Below, one piece after another: positions 1 to 5,700 of a DNA stretch of 6,377 nucleotides. Source of the DNA: CAZMGD01 sp964565705 (GTDB lineage Bacteria; Actinomycetota; Acidimicrobiia; Acidimicrobiales; Ilumatobacteraceae). A program made the position numbers and the translations under genes. Location: assembly GCA_964565705.1 (NCBI GenBank), contig CAZMGD010000169.1, positions 1 through 6,377 of the forward strand, read 5' to 3'. The notes beneath the pieces are model-generated. The model saw only the letters and a list, made by a program, of their open reading frames with translations. It searched no databases and was not told where the DNA came from. Position 1 is the stretch's first letter. Each line of letters starts with the position of its first letter.

Positions 1-38
1 TGCTTCTCGTTCTTGACGTGGGCGGACTTCCCAGGCAT
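1..38 (-). CDS. Partial small conserved protein (N-terminus only)
   Basis: Twelve codons are visible, reading MPGKSAHVKNEK before the window edge. The ATG at 36-38 is preceded by a strong GGAGG (44-48) with a 5-base spacer, which makes this a convincing gene start. The opening resembles, from memory, small bacterial proteins that begin MPxK..xKxEKxYE and continue with a short helical stretch (the DUF7218-like group, typically under 100 residues, function unknown). Only the first 12 residues can be judged, so the family assignment is tentative. The gene is divergent from the SMP-30-like gene at 232, sharing a 193-base intergenic region with it. Confidence 0.6.
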   Translation of the reverse strand, partial: MPGKSAHVKNEK

Positions 39-59
39 GTCGACCTCCGAACGGCGTTG

Positions 60-78
60 CAGGGGAGGTGTACCCCTG
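60..78. repeat. 19-bp inverted repeat in divergent intergenic region
   Basis: Half-sites CAGGGG (60-65) and CCCCTG (73-78) are perfect inverted repeats separated by 7 bases. The site lies 22 bases upstream of the minus-strand start at 38 and about 150 bases upstream of the plus-strand gene at 232. Size and symmetry would fit a dimeric repressor operator, but a 6-bp arm in GC-rich DNA can occur by chance. I recognise no known regulator consensus. The rest of 39-231 holds only a weak -10-like TACAGT (126-131) with no recognisable -35. Confidence 0.3.
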
Positions 79-231
79 ACGCCGAACTCGAAACCTCCAC
101 GGCGGGTCGGGGCGCGTCCCTCGCGTACAGTGGCCCGTCGGGCTGACGTGCCAGGTCTGGTCACCGATCACGGCGACGGTCATCGCGCGGGCCCAGCCAC
201 CGTGAACGCATACACCGTCGAGGGCCGCTGA

Positions 232-1113
232 ATGTCGACAACCTTCGCCACCGGTCTTCGCTATCCGGAGGGCCCGGCGATCGATCGCAACGGCGTGCTG
301 CACGTCGTCGAGCTCGGGGGCGGGCGGGTTTCCGTGATCGACGGCGCCGGTGCGGTCTCGGTGTTCGCGGACACGGGCGGCGCGCCGAACGGTGCAGCCT
401 TCGGTCCCGACGGCGAGCTGTACGTCTGCAACAACGGCGGCCGGCATCCACCGGCACCCTCCACAGACGGCCGGGAAGGTGCGGGGGGCGGCACGCCGTC
501 GATCCAGCGCATCACACCCGGTGGTGACGTGGCGACGCTCGTCGACCAGATCGACGGCGTGCCACTCAACGCGCCGAACGACATCTGCTTCGACTCGGCC
601 GGAGGCTTCTACTTCAGCGATCCCAGTTGGGTGTTCCTCGACGACGGCATGGCGGGACCCGGCAACGTCTGCTACGTCGACTCGGCCGGAGGCGCCCGAC
701 GCATCCACGCCGGGTTGCGATTCCCGAATGGCGTGGCGCTCGGCCCGGGCGCGAAGGAGCTGTTCGTCACGGCGTCCTCGACGGGTGACGTGTGGGCCTT
801 CCCAGTCGTGTCGCCTGGCGTGGTCGGCGAGCCGCGCCCATTCGGATCGTGTGGGGCCGGTGGATTGCCCGACGGCCTGGCGATCGACGCCGAGGGTGCC
901 GTGCTCGTCGCGAGTCATGGCACAGATCGGCTGCTGGTGTTCGAACCGTCCGGTGCGCTTCGGGAGGGGGTACATCTCGGCGACGACCTCGGGTTGTCCA
1001 ACCTGTGCTTCGGCGGCCCCGACTCGCGCACGTTGTTCGTCACCGCCGCAGGTCCCGGCACGGTGATCTGTCTCGACTGGCCGGTGCCGGGGCTTCCGCT
1101 GCACGACCGCTGA
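232..1113 (+). CDS. SMP-30/gluconolactonase/LRE-family protein
   Basis: A 293-residue protein with the repeating blade motifs of the SMP-30/gluconolactonase six-bladed beta-propeller: YPEGPAID (11-18), APNGAAFGPDGELYV (51-65), APNDICFD (114-121), FYFSDPSW (126-133), RFPNGVAL (163-170) and LPDGLAIDAEG (212-222). By comparison with the family, the divalent-metal ligands should be E13, N166 and D214, with N116 near the substrate; all are present, so it is probably an active lactone or ester hydrolase. The natural substrate cannot be read from sequence. No signal peptide is seen, so a cytoplasmic location is likely. The ATG at 232 directly follows an in-frame TGA, so this is the furthest-upstream start in the frame; GAGGG at 220-224 with a 7-base spacer supports it. 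Length is normal for the family. It stands alone, divergent from the gene at the left edge and convergent with the minus-strand genes. Confidence 0.9.
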   Translation: MSTTFATGLRYPEGPAIDRNGVLHVVELGGGRVSVIDGAGAVSVFADTGGAPNGAAFGPDGELYVCNNGGRHPPAPSTDGREGAGGGTPSIQRITPGGDVATLVDQIDGVPLNAPNDICFDSAGGFYFSDPSWVFLDDGMAGPGNVCYVDSAGGARRIHAGLRFPNGVALGPGAKELFVTASSTGDVWAFPVVSPGVVGEPRPFGSCGAGGLPDGLAIDAEGAVLVASHGTDRLLVFEPSGALREGVHLGDDLGLSNLCFGGPDSRTLFVTAAGPGTVICLDWPVPGLPLHDR

Positions 1114-1127
1114 GCGGGGCGCTCAGC
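1109..1127 (+). terminator. Short hairpin overlapping the SMP-30 gene stop
   Basis: GCTGAGCG (1109-1116) pairs perfectly with CGCTCAGC (1120-1127) across a GGG loop, and the stop codon 1111-1113 lies inside the left arm. A second short stem, AGGCG/CGCCT (1132-1136 and 1143-1147), follows. There is no T-tract. The hairpin may protect the mRNA 3' end or help termination; it is weaker evidence than the large stem-loop at 1238-1284. Confidence 0.35.
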
Positions 1128-1237
1128 CGGAAGGCGTCGGATCGCCTGACCAACGGGAGGCTGCGGACACCCACAGATCCTGAATCCCCACGATTCGGCG
1201 TCACCCAACCTATCCGCCGTGACTCGACGCCGGGACG

Positions 1238-1284
1238 CGGCAGAGGGCCGGGGAGCGCGGGCATCGCTCCCCGGCCCTCTGCCG
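1238..1284. terminator. Perfect 20-bp stem-loop, probable bidirectional terminator
   Basis: The left arm (1238-1257) and right arm (1265-1284) are exact reverse complements over 20 bases, around a 7-base loop (cgggcat). The structure lies between the convergent ends of the SMP-30-like gene (stop 1113) and the small membrane-protein gene (stop 1303), which is where a shared terminator is expected. Neither strand has a U-tract after the stem. Such long GC-rich stems without a U-tract are common at actinobacterial gene ends. A role as a repeated element or mRNA 3' stabiliser is not excluded. Confidence 0.75.
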
Positions 1285-1302
1285 GACCGACTCAGGTTGT
1301 GC

Positions 1303-1656
1303 TCAGAAGGCGCCACCCACGTCGATGATCAGGTGCGTCGGTGCGCTGTTGAAGATGCACACCGAGCCGCTCGGCTGCCCGAGCTTGGCGAGCACCGCTC
1401 CGGGGATCGTCTGACCATCGAGGCGCCAGCGCAGGACGGAGAAGGTCGCGGCGACGACGACCGCCGCGATCGCACCGACCGCGAAGAGGTGCCCAAGATC
1501 ACCGAACGTCCGCCCGTAGTGGAACGACCTGTCGAACGGGACCAGCAACGTGAGGAGCACGCACACCGGAAGCCCGACGATGAGAGGTTTTGCCCACGAT
1601 CGATCGGCGAGCGCGCCCGACGGCCGTCTTGACACGAGTGTCTGGACGCCTGACAC
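1303..1656 (-). CDS. Small membrane protein of unknown function
   Basis: A 117-residue protein from the GTG at 1654-1656. Two hydrophobic segments are clear: residues 24-40 (PLIVGLPVCVLLTLLVP) and 56-76 (HLFAVGAIAAVVVAATFSVL). The linker between them contains FDRSFHYGRTFGD, and an approximately 40-residue tail ends THLIIDVGGAF. I do not recognise a family. The open frame extends up to 1836, but its upstream part is Arg/Pro/Ser-rich and overlaps the kinase gene, so an internal start is needed; GGAGGGAG precedes the GTG with a rather long 10-base spacer. A downstream GTG at 1633-1635 has no ribosome-binding site. The gene lies 85 bases after the histidine kinase in the same direction and may be the third gene of that operon or have its own control, given the repeats over its start. 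Confidence 0.6.
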   Translation of the reverse strand: MSGVQTLVSRRPSGALADRSWAKPLIVGLPVCVLLTLLVPFDRSFHYGRTFGDLGHLFAVGAIAAVVVAATFSVLRWRLDGQTIPGAVLAKLGQPSGSVCIFNSAPTHLIIDVGGAF

Positions 1657-1664
1657 GACTCGTG
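1631..1664. repeat. Overlapping direct and inverted repeats at start of small membrane gene
   Basis: GACACGA occurs at 1631-1637 and again at 1652-1658, start to start 21 bp (about two helical turns). CACGAGT (1633-1639) and ACTCGTG (1658-1664) form an inverted repeat, and GACACgaGTGTC (1631-1642) is itself palindromic. The cluster spans the proposed GTG start (1654-1656) of the minus-strand membrane protein gene. It could be an operator, an mRNA structure controlling translation, or coincidence within coding sequence. Confidence 0.35.
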
Positions 1665-1741
1665 ATCTCCCTCCGCACCCGGCCAAAGCCCACCGGTGTG
1701 GCTGCGCATTTTGCTCGCCGCGGCAGCGATCGGACCTGCCG

Positions 1742-3133
1742 CTAGGACGTCGCCGACGCGGCCAGGTCGGTCGAGGGACGCAGCCGCAGGCACGCGTCGA
1801 TGCCGCCACCGATCCGGTTGCTGAGGTGGACGTCACCGTCGCTGGCCTGGGCGAGATGGCGGACGATCGCCAGTCCGAGACCCGATCCGTCGTGGTTCGC
1901 GTCCGGTGCCCGCCAGAAGCGATCGAACACGTGGGTGAGCTGCTCGTCGCTCAGACCCGGGCCTCTGTCCAGCACGTGGACCTCCACCCAGCCGTTCTCG
2001 CGCCCGGTGACGATCTCGATGGTGGAGCCAGCGGGAACCGCGTTGATCGCATTGTCGATGAGGTTGTCGACGATCTGCTCGACGGCGCCGGCGACCGCGA
2101 GCGCGCTGCATCGGTCGGTGGAGCGCGAGACGAGGCTGACGTCGCGCTCGTCGGCGAGTGCCCGCCATACCTCCGCCCGCTCGCCGGCCACCGCGCTCAC
2201 GTCGACCTCCTGGGTCGGCGGCGAGGAGCTGGTGGCGCGAGCGAGCAGCAAGAGTCCCTCGACCATCCCCTGCAAGCGTTCCGTCTCCGCCGCGGCGGCG
2301 TCGATCCGGTCGCGAGCCGCGTCCGGATCGGTGTCGACCACCTCCGCGGCGCGTTCGATCTGCAGGCGCAGCGCCGTCAACGGCGTGCGCAGCTGATGCG
2401 ATGCATCGCTGGCGAACGAGCGCTGCTGCTCGACGAGGTCCGCCACCTGCTCGGTCATCGCGTTGAAGGAGCGGGCGAGGCTGCGGATCTCCGGTGGGCC
2501 GTCGCCGACAGCGGCCCGTCCGGAGAAGTCGCCGGCGGCAACGGTCTCCGTGGAACGCTGCAGACGTCGGAGCGGGCCGACGACCGTGCCGGCCATGAAC
2601 ACGGCGGCGATGACAGCCGCGGCGAGCGAGATCAGCCCGACGACGACGAGGCCGCGCACCTTGTCGTCCACGCGCTCGTCCACGGCCGTCGTCGACTGGG
2701 AGATCCGCACGGCGCCGACGACCGAGGCCGCGTTGCGAACCGGCACGGCGACGTACACATCGTCGTCGCGACCGGAGACCGGGTTCCCGCCGAGCGCGGC
2801 CTGGACCTCCTGCCGGGCCGACACGTCGTCGCCGATCGGCAGCGCTGCCCCCGACGCGGCGGCGACGGTGCCGTCGAGGCCGACGATGACGACGTCGACG
2901 CCCTCGGTCGAGCGGTAGAGGTCGATCGTGGACTGCAGCGCGCCAGCGTCGAAGGGCTGCCGGCCGGAGAGGACGTCCTCGGCCGCGCCGCCGATCACGA
3001 ACGCGTCACGCTGCAGCTCGGCGACGAGGCGCTCGGTCTCCACGTCGCGGAGGTGGCGCGACAGGGGGATGCCGACGGCGAGCAGCACCACCACCATCAC
3101 GCCGGCGAAGGCAGCGACGAAGCGCCATCTCAC
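1742..3133 (-). CDS. HAMP-domain sensor histidine kinase
   Basis: A 463-residue membrane sensor kinase. Order of parts: transmembrane helix at residues 5-24, extracytoplasmic sensor region 26-160, second helix 162-184, HAMP domain about 185-238, dimerisation/phosphotransfer domain 239-300, ATP-binding domain about 345-453. The H-box is SDASHQLRTPL with phospho-acceptor H246. The N-box VDNLIDNAINA carries N357 and N361, the G1 box is DRGPG (389-393), the F-box is FDRFWR (403-408) and the G2 box is GSGLGL (416-421), so all catalytic motifs are intact. The sensor region has the length and a YVAVPV-like strand typical of a PAS/PDC-like fold, but no ligand can be named. Translation starts with GTG at 3131-3133, overlapping the stop of the response-regulator gene by four bases (GTGA), so the pair is translationally coupled and cognate. 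It autophosphorylates and passes phosphate to the regulator. Confidence 0.93.
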   Translation of the reverse strand: MRWRFVAAFAGVMVVVLLAVGIPLSRHLRDVETERLVAELQRDAFVIGGAAEDVLSGRQPFDAGALQSTIDLYRSTEGVDVVIVGLDGTVAAASGAALPIGDDVSARQEVQAALGGNPVSGRDDDVYVAVPVRNAASVVGAVRISQSTTAVDERVDDKVRGLVVVGLISLAAAVIAAVFMAGTVVGPLRRLQRSTETVAAGDFSGRAAVGDGPPEIRSLARSFNAMTEQVADLVEQQRSFASDASHQLRTPLTALRLQIERAAEVVDTDPDAARDRIDAAAAETERLQGMVEGLLLLARATSSSPPTQEVDVSAVAGERAEVWRALADERDVSLVSRSTDRCSALAVAGAVEQIVDNLIDNAINAVPAGSTIEIVTGRENGWVEVHVLDRGPGLSDEQLTHVFDRFWRAPDANHDGSGLGLAIVRHLAQASDGDVHLSNRIGGGIDACLRLRPSTDLAASATS

Positions 3134-3816
3134 GTCGGTCGCCCCGGAGGCTCCAGCCGGAAGCCCACGCCGCGCACCGCGGTGATCCAGTCTGCGTCAC
3201 CGAGCTTCTTGCGGATCGCGGCCACGTGCGCGTCGACCGTCTTGGTCGGCCCGTACCAGTGCTCGTCCCAGACGTGCTCGAGGACGTCGGTGCGGCTGCG
3301 CACGGCGCCGACATCGGTGGCGAGGTAGGCGAGGAGGTCGAACTCCTTCGCGGTGAAGGACAGCTCCTGCTCGTCGAGGAACACGCGCCGGGTTCGACGG
3401 TCGATGACCAGACCGCCGACGTGCTGCGCCGCCGCGTTCTCCGGCGTTGGCTCGTCCGAGGTTCTCCGGCTCACCGCTCGGATGCGGGCGACGAGCTCGC
3501 GCAGGCTGAACGGCTTCGTCACGTAGTCATCCGCGCCGAGCTCCAGTCCGAGCACGCGGTCGAACTCCTCGCTGCGCGCGGTCAGCATGATGATCGGGGT
3601 GTTCGAACGCGCCCGGAGCTCGCGGCACACATCCCGTCCGTCCATGTCGGGCAGGCCGAGGTCGAGCAGCACCATCTCGTGATCGGGTCCCAGCTCGACG
3701 GCACGCCGGCCGAGGCTGACGTGGGTCACGTCGTGACCCGCTGCCTCCAGCCCTTCGACCAGCGAGCTGGCGATCGAGCGGTCGTCCTCGACGAGCAGGA
3801 TCCGCATGGCCGCCAT
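3130..3816 (-). CDS. OmpR/PhoB-family response regulator
   Basis: A 228-residue DNA-binding regulator. The receiver domain (residues 4-115) has the acidic pocket E10-D11-D12, phospho-acceptor D52 in MVLLDLGLPDMDG, the switch T79 in MLTA, and K101 in VTKPF. The C-terminal winged-helix domain (about 132-225) carries the family signature around YGPTKTVDAHVAAIRKKLGD and RGVGFRLEP. The ATG at 3814-3816 follows GGTGAGGG by about 4 bases; the ATG at 3805-3807 is also possible and would give 225 residues, but sits 13 bases from that site. The open frame continues upstream to 4194 without a credible start and overlaps the divergent gene, so it was not extended. It is the first gene of the two-component operon and is divergent from the operon beginning at 3932, with a tandem repeat suitable for its own binding in between. 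Autoregulation is plausible. Confidence 0.95.
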   Translation of the reverse strand: MAAMRILLVEDDRSIASSLVEGLEAAGHDVTHVSLGRRAVELGPDHEMVLLDLGLPDMDGRDVCRELRARSNTPIIMLTARSEEFDRVLGLELGADDYVTKPFSLRELVARIRAVSRRTSDEPTPENAAAQHVGGLVIDRRTRRVFLDEQELSFTAKEFDLLAYLATDVGAVRSRTDVLEHVWDEHWYGPTKTVDAHVAAIRKKLGDADWITAVRGVGFRLEPPGRPT

Positions 3817-3866
3817 TGTGCCCTCACCGTCGAGCGTCGGCGGCGGCTGCCGCGACCCGCCGAGCG

Positions 3867-3885
3867 ATCTTGGACGAATCTTGGA
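3867..3885. promoter_or_regulatory. Candidate response-regulator operator (tandem ATCTTGGA)
   Basis: ATCTTGGA occurs at 3867-3874 and 3878-3885, identical over 8 bases and separated by CGA, giving an 11-bp period. OmpR/PhoB-family regulators typically bind such head-to-tail half-sites about one helical turn apart. The site is in the 115-base region between the regulator gene (start 3816) and the divergent operon (start 3932), 51-69 bases upstream of the regulator start and 47-65 bases upstream of the operon's first codon. Position and spacing suit activation of the operon, autoregulation, or both. Binding is inferred. Confidence 0.6.
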
Positions 3886-3918
3886 TCGCCGTTCGCCGGG
3901 CCTTCGACGCCCGCTTCG

Positions 3919-3924
3919 TACGGT
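3919..3924 (+). promoter_or_regulatory. Candidate -10 element for the plus-strand operon
   Basis: TACGGT fits the actinobacterial TAnnnT -10 pattern and ends 7 bases before the ATG at 3932, which would put the transcription start at or next to the first codon (leaderless mRNA). No TTGACA-like -35 is present at 3896-3901, consistent with an activator-dependent promoter. The overlapping GGTGG could instead serve as a weak ribosome-binding site, in which case the promoter lies further upstream. Confidence 0.35.
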
Positions 3925-3931
3925 GGTGTCC

Positions 3932-4492
3932 ATGAAGGCCCGACTCGCCGCCGTGTTGTCGATCGCCGGCGTGCTCGTCGCCGGCTCGGCCGCCGCTGTC
4001 GTCAACACGCGGGTGTTGGAGAACGACACCGGCGTGTCCGCGACCCCGGTCGCGGCCGCATCGAGCACCCCCACGACCGTGCTGGCCACGACACCTGCGA
4101 CCGCGGCGACCGCACCGTCGACGGCCTCGACGGTCGTCGACACCACCGCGGTCGTCACGTCGACGGTCGGCACGCCGGCTGCGGCGGCGACCACGCCGAC
4201 GGCGCCGACCGCCGCCGCCGCGGCGGCGGCGACCGCGTCGCCGCAACCCGGGCCGGCGCAGGAGACCTACGCGCTCGGTCCGGGAGGCTCGGTCACGCTC
4301 GACGCGTCGGGTGGCACGCTCACGATCGCCCGTGTGGATCCCGCCCCCGGCTGGGAGGTGCACGACGCCCGGAACGAGTCGCCGACACGTGTGCGCGTGC
4401 GCGTCCGCTCCGACGACGGCGACGTGCGGTTGGAGGCCAGCCTCGTCTTCGGAGTAATCTCGACGTCGATCGACGAGGACCTCGATGACTGA
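3932..4492 (+). CDS. Membrane-anchored protein with Ala/Thr linker and C-terminal beta-rich domain
   Basis: A 186-residue protein. Residues 5-25 form a signal anchor or uncleaved signal peptide after MKAR, so the rest should be outside the cytoplasm. Residues 36-110 are a low-complexity Ala/Thr/Pro/Val linker with a run of seven alanines (94-100). Residues 111-175 look like a compact beta-rich domain (GGSVTLDASGGTLTIARV, APGWEVH, RVRVRVRSDDGDVRLEASLVF), followed by an acidic end, DEDLDD. No K, R or H occurs between R27 and R133. I recall similar small GW-containing domains in uncharacterised actinobacterial proteins but cannot name a family. It is the first gene of the operon; the ATG at 3932 was chosen because the hydrophobic segment follows at once and a -10-like element sits just upstream. 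A scaffold, sensor or partner role for the downstream redox proteins is inference only. Confidence 0.8.
   Translation: MKARLAAVLSIAGVLVAGSAAAVVNTRVLENDTGVSATPVAAASSTPTTVLATTPATAATAPSTASTVVDTTAVVTSTVGTPAAAATTPTAPTAAAAAAATASPQPGPAQETYALGPGGSVTLDASGGTLTIARVDPAPGWEVHDARNESPTRVRVRVRSDDGDVRLEASLVFGVISTSIDEDLDD
4211..4230. repeat. Perfect GCC/GGC palindrome encoding polyalanine
   Basis: GCCGCCGCCG followed by CGGCGGCGGC forms a 20-base perfect palindrome made of triplet repeats within the alanine run (residues 94-100) of the first operon gene. It could form a hairpin in mRNA or single-stranded DNA and could gain or lose alanine codons by slippage without a frameshift. It is most likely a by-product of the alanine-rich linker in a high-GC genome. 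Confidence 0.7.
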
Positions 4493-4829
4493 GCGTCCCG
4501 CGTCGCGTGCACCCATCGGCCACGGCGGGCGGATCCTGTCAGCGGGGATCTCGGCAACCGCGCTGCTCGGTCTCATGGCATGGATGGGTGCGTCGGTCGA
4601 CGGGCCCGGCTCGGCGCCGCCGCCACCAACACCACCCTCGACCACCGCGTCTGCGGCACCGGCGCTCGACAGCGTGCCACCGGAACCGGAACCGGCGGCT
4701 GCCACGCCCACCCCGACCAGCGCCGCGTCGATCGCGATCGAGCCGGCGCCGGCTCCGGTGCTCGCGCCGGTCGACACGACCGCCGCGCCCGAGGCCGCCG
4801 CGGACGCGACGACCGCAGCGTCGAGCTGA
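4485..4829 (+). CDS. Membrane-anchored Pro/Ala/Thr-rich protein of unknown function
   Basis: A 114-residue protein with a short basic N-terminus (MTERPASRAPIGHGGR), one transmembrane helix at about 17-37 (ILSAGISATALLGLMAWMGA), and a 75-residue tail of Pro, Ala, Thr, Ser and acidic residues (PPPPTPP, PPEPEPA, TPTPTS, EPAPAPV). No K, R or H occurs after R16, and the positive-inside rule places the tail outside the cytoplasm. No catalytic motif is seen; it resembles a spacer or cell-wall-spanning tether. Its ATG overlaps the previous gene by 8 bases, and GAGGA (4475-4479) lies 5 bases upstream, so the start is well supported. It is followed after 4 bases by the FMN transferase gene. The intact frame, overlap and operon position argue for a real gene although the composition is simple. 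Confidence 0.75.
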   Translation: MTERPASRAPIGHGGRILSAGISATALLGLMAWMGASVDGPGSAPPPPTPPSTTASAAPALDSVPPEPEPAAATPTPTSAASIAIEPAPAPVLAPVDTTAAPEAAADATTAASS

Positions 4830-4833
4830 GCAG

Positions 4834-5700
4834 ATGGCGACCTTCACCTCGACGTCGTTCCGGGCGATGGGCAGCGCCTGCCTGATCACCGCCGACGCCG
4901 ACCGTTCGACCCTCGCCGCAGCCCGCCACCGGGTCGAGCTCCTCGAGCGCAGATGGAGCCGGTTCCTGCCGGACAGCGACGTGACCCGGCTCAACCACGC
5001 CGGTGACACCTCGATCGAGGTCGATCCGACGACCGTCGTGCTGCTCGCGGCCATGGTCCGCGGCTGGCGGGCGACGTGCGGGTTGTTCGACCCGACGCTG
5101 CTGGTCGCGACCCTGGGCCTCGGGCAACGACGCAGTCGAGAGGACCCCGCGCGCCACACGGTGCTCCCGCCCGACGCCCGACGGCGGGGCGAGCCCGGCT
5201 CGATCGCGTTCGATCCATCGACGAATCGAGCGCGGCTGCCACGCGGCACGGCGATCGACCCCGGCGGCATCGGCAAGGGTCTCGCCGCCGACCTGGTGGT
5301 GGACGAGCTGATCGCCGGTGGCGCGACCGGGGCGATGGTCTCGATCGGCGGTGACGTTCGGGCTGCCGGGGCGAGCCCGAGCGAAGGCGGGTGGCGGGTG
5401 CGCTGCGCCGGCCCCGATGTCGAGACGTTCCGTGTGATCGATGGCGGGGCGGCGACGTCGGGCATCGCCGTTCACGGTCACCACGTGATCGATCCCGCGC
5501 TGAGCGTCCCCGATCGCACGGTGCGCGACGCGACGGTCGTCGCCGGCACTGCGTGGTGGGCCGAGGTCTGCACCAAGGCGCTCATGGTCGCGGCCGCACC
5601 GACGCTCGAGGCACTCGACCGCCACCGGTTCGCGGCGCGCGTCGGTCACGTCGACGGTCGGGTGGTCCGGAACGAGACGTGGAAGGAGTACGCCCGGTGA
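4834..5700 (+). CDS. apbE: ApbE-family FAD:protein FMN transferase
   Basis: A 288-residue protein of the ApbE family, which transfers FMN from FAD to a Thr/Ser of a target flavoprotein through a phosphoester bond, using Mg2+. Family landmarks in order: FRAMGSACLI (9-18), WSRFLPDSDVTRLN (41-54), GLFDPTLL (83-90), the flavin-binding IDPGGIGKGLAADL (141-154), SIGGDVRAAG (170-179), ATSG (207-210), HHVIDP (216-221) and AEVCTKALMV (243-252). The family usually has Asp and Thr in the last motif as metal ligands; here E244 replaces Asp and the Thr is T247, so the site is altered at one position. There is no signal peptide or lipobox, so it should act in the cytoplasm. The ATG lies 4 bases after the preceding stop without a clear ribosome-binding site, suggesting coupled re-initiation. 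It is followed with a 4-base overlap by the cytochrome gene. No recognisable flavin-acceptor protein is encoded in the window. Confidence 0.9.
   Translation: MATFTSTSFRAMGSACLITADADRSTLAAARHRVELLERRWSRFLPDSDVTRLNHAGDTSIEVDPTTVVLLAAMVRGWRATCGLFDPTLLVATLGLGQRRSREDPARHTVLPPDARRRGEPGSIAFDPSTNRARLPRGTAIDPGGIGKGLAADLVVDELIAGGATGAMVSIGGDVRAAGASPSEGGWRVRCAGPDVETFRVIDGGAATSGIAVHGHHVIDPALSVPDRTVRDATVVAGTAWWAEVCTKALMVAAAPTLEALDRHRFAARVGHVDGRVVRNETWKEYAR

Noticed and set aside
13..231. A 72-codon frame immediately before and in frame with the SMP-30-like gene, ending TGA-ATG
   Set aside because: It overlaps the well-supported minus-strand start at 38, lacks a ribosome-binding site and has Arg/Pro-rich shadow composition. 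The SMP-30 domain is complete without it, so stop read-through or an N-terminal extension is not needed.
1550..3328. A 592-codon plus-strand open frame, the longest in the window
   Set aside because: It is antisense to the histidine kinase and regulator, whose motifs are all intact. Its translation is Arg/Gly/Asp-rich with no family signature; it is a GC-rich shadow frame.
4025..4045. DTGVSAT (residues 32-38 of the first operon protein) as a possible flavinylation site
   Set aside because: It resembles the D-x-x-[ST]-G-A-[ST] motif only loosely: Val stands at the Ser/Thr position and Ser at the Gly position. It lies in a linker rather than an FMN-binding domain, and on the opposite side of the membrane from this ApbE.
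3817..4194. Upstream extension of the response regulator to a start at 4194
   Set aside because: It would overlap the divergent gene by over 250 bases and add a low-complexity Val/Ala/Thr stretch before a receiver domain that begins normally at MRILLVEDD.
3226..4488. A 420-codon plus-strand open frame running through the regulator gene and into the operon
   Set aside because: It is antisense to the response regulator and out of frame with the well-supported gene at 3932; the product is Arg-rich without domains.
4679..4695. ccgga-type tandem repeat in the Pro-rich gene as a regulatory element
   Set aside because: It simply encodes Pro-Glu-Pro-Glu-Pro within the tail and has no other repeat structure around it.
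4573..5649. A 358-codon minus-strand open frame antisense to apbE
   Set aside because: It has Arg/Gly/Ala-rich composition and no motifs, and is the complement of a gene with clear ApbE signatures.
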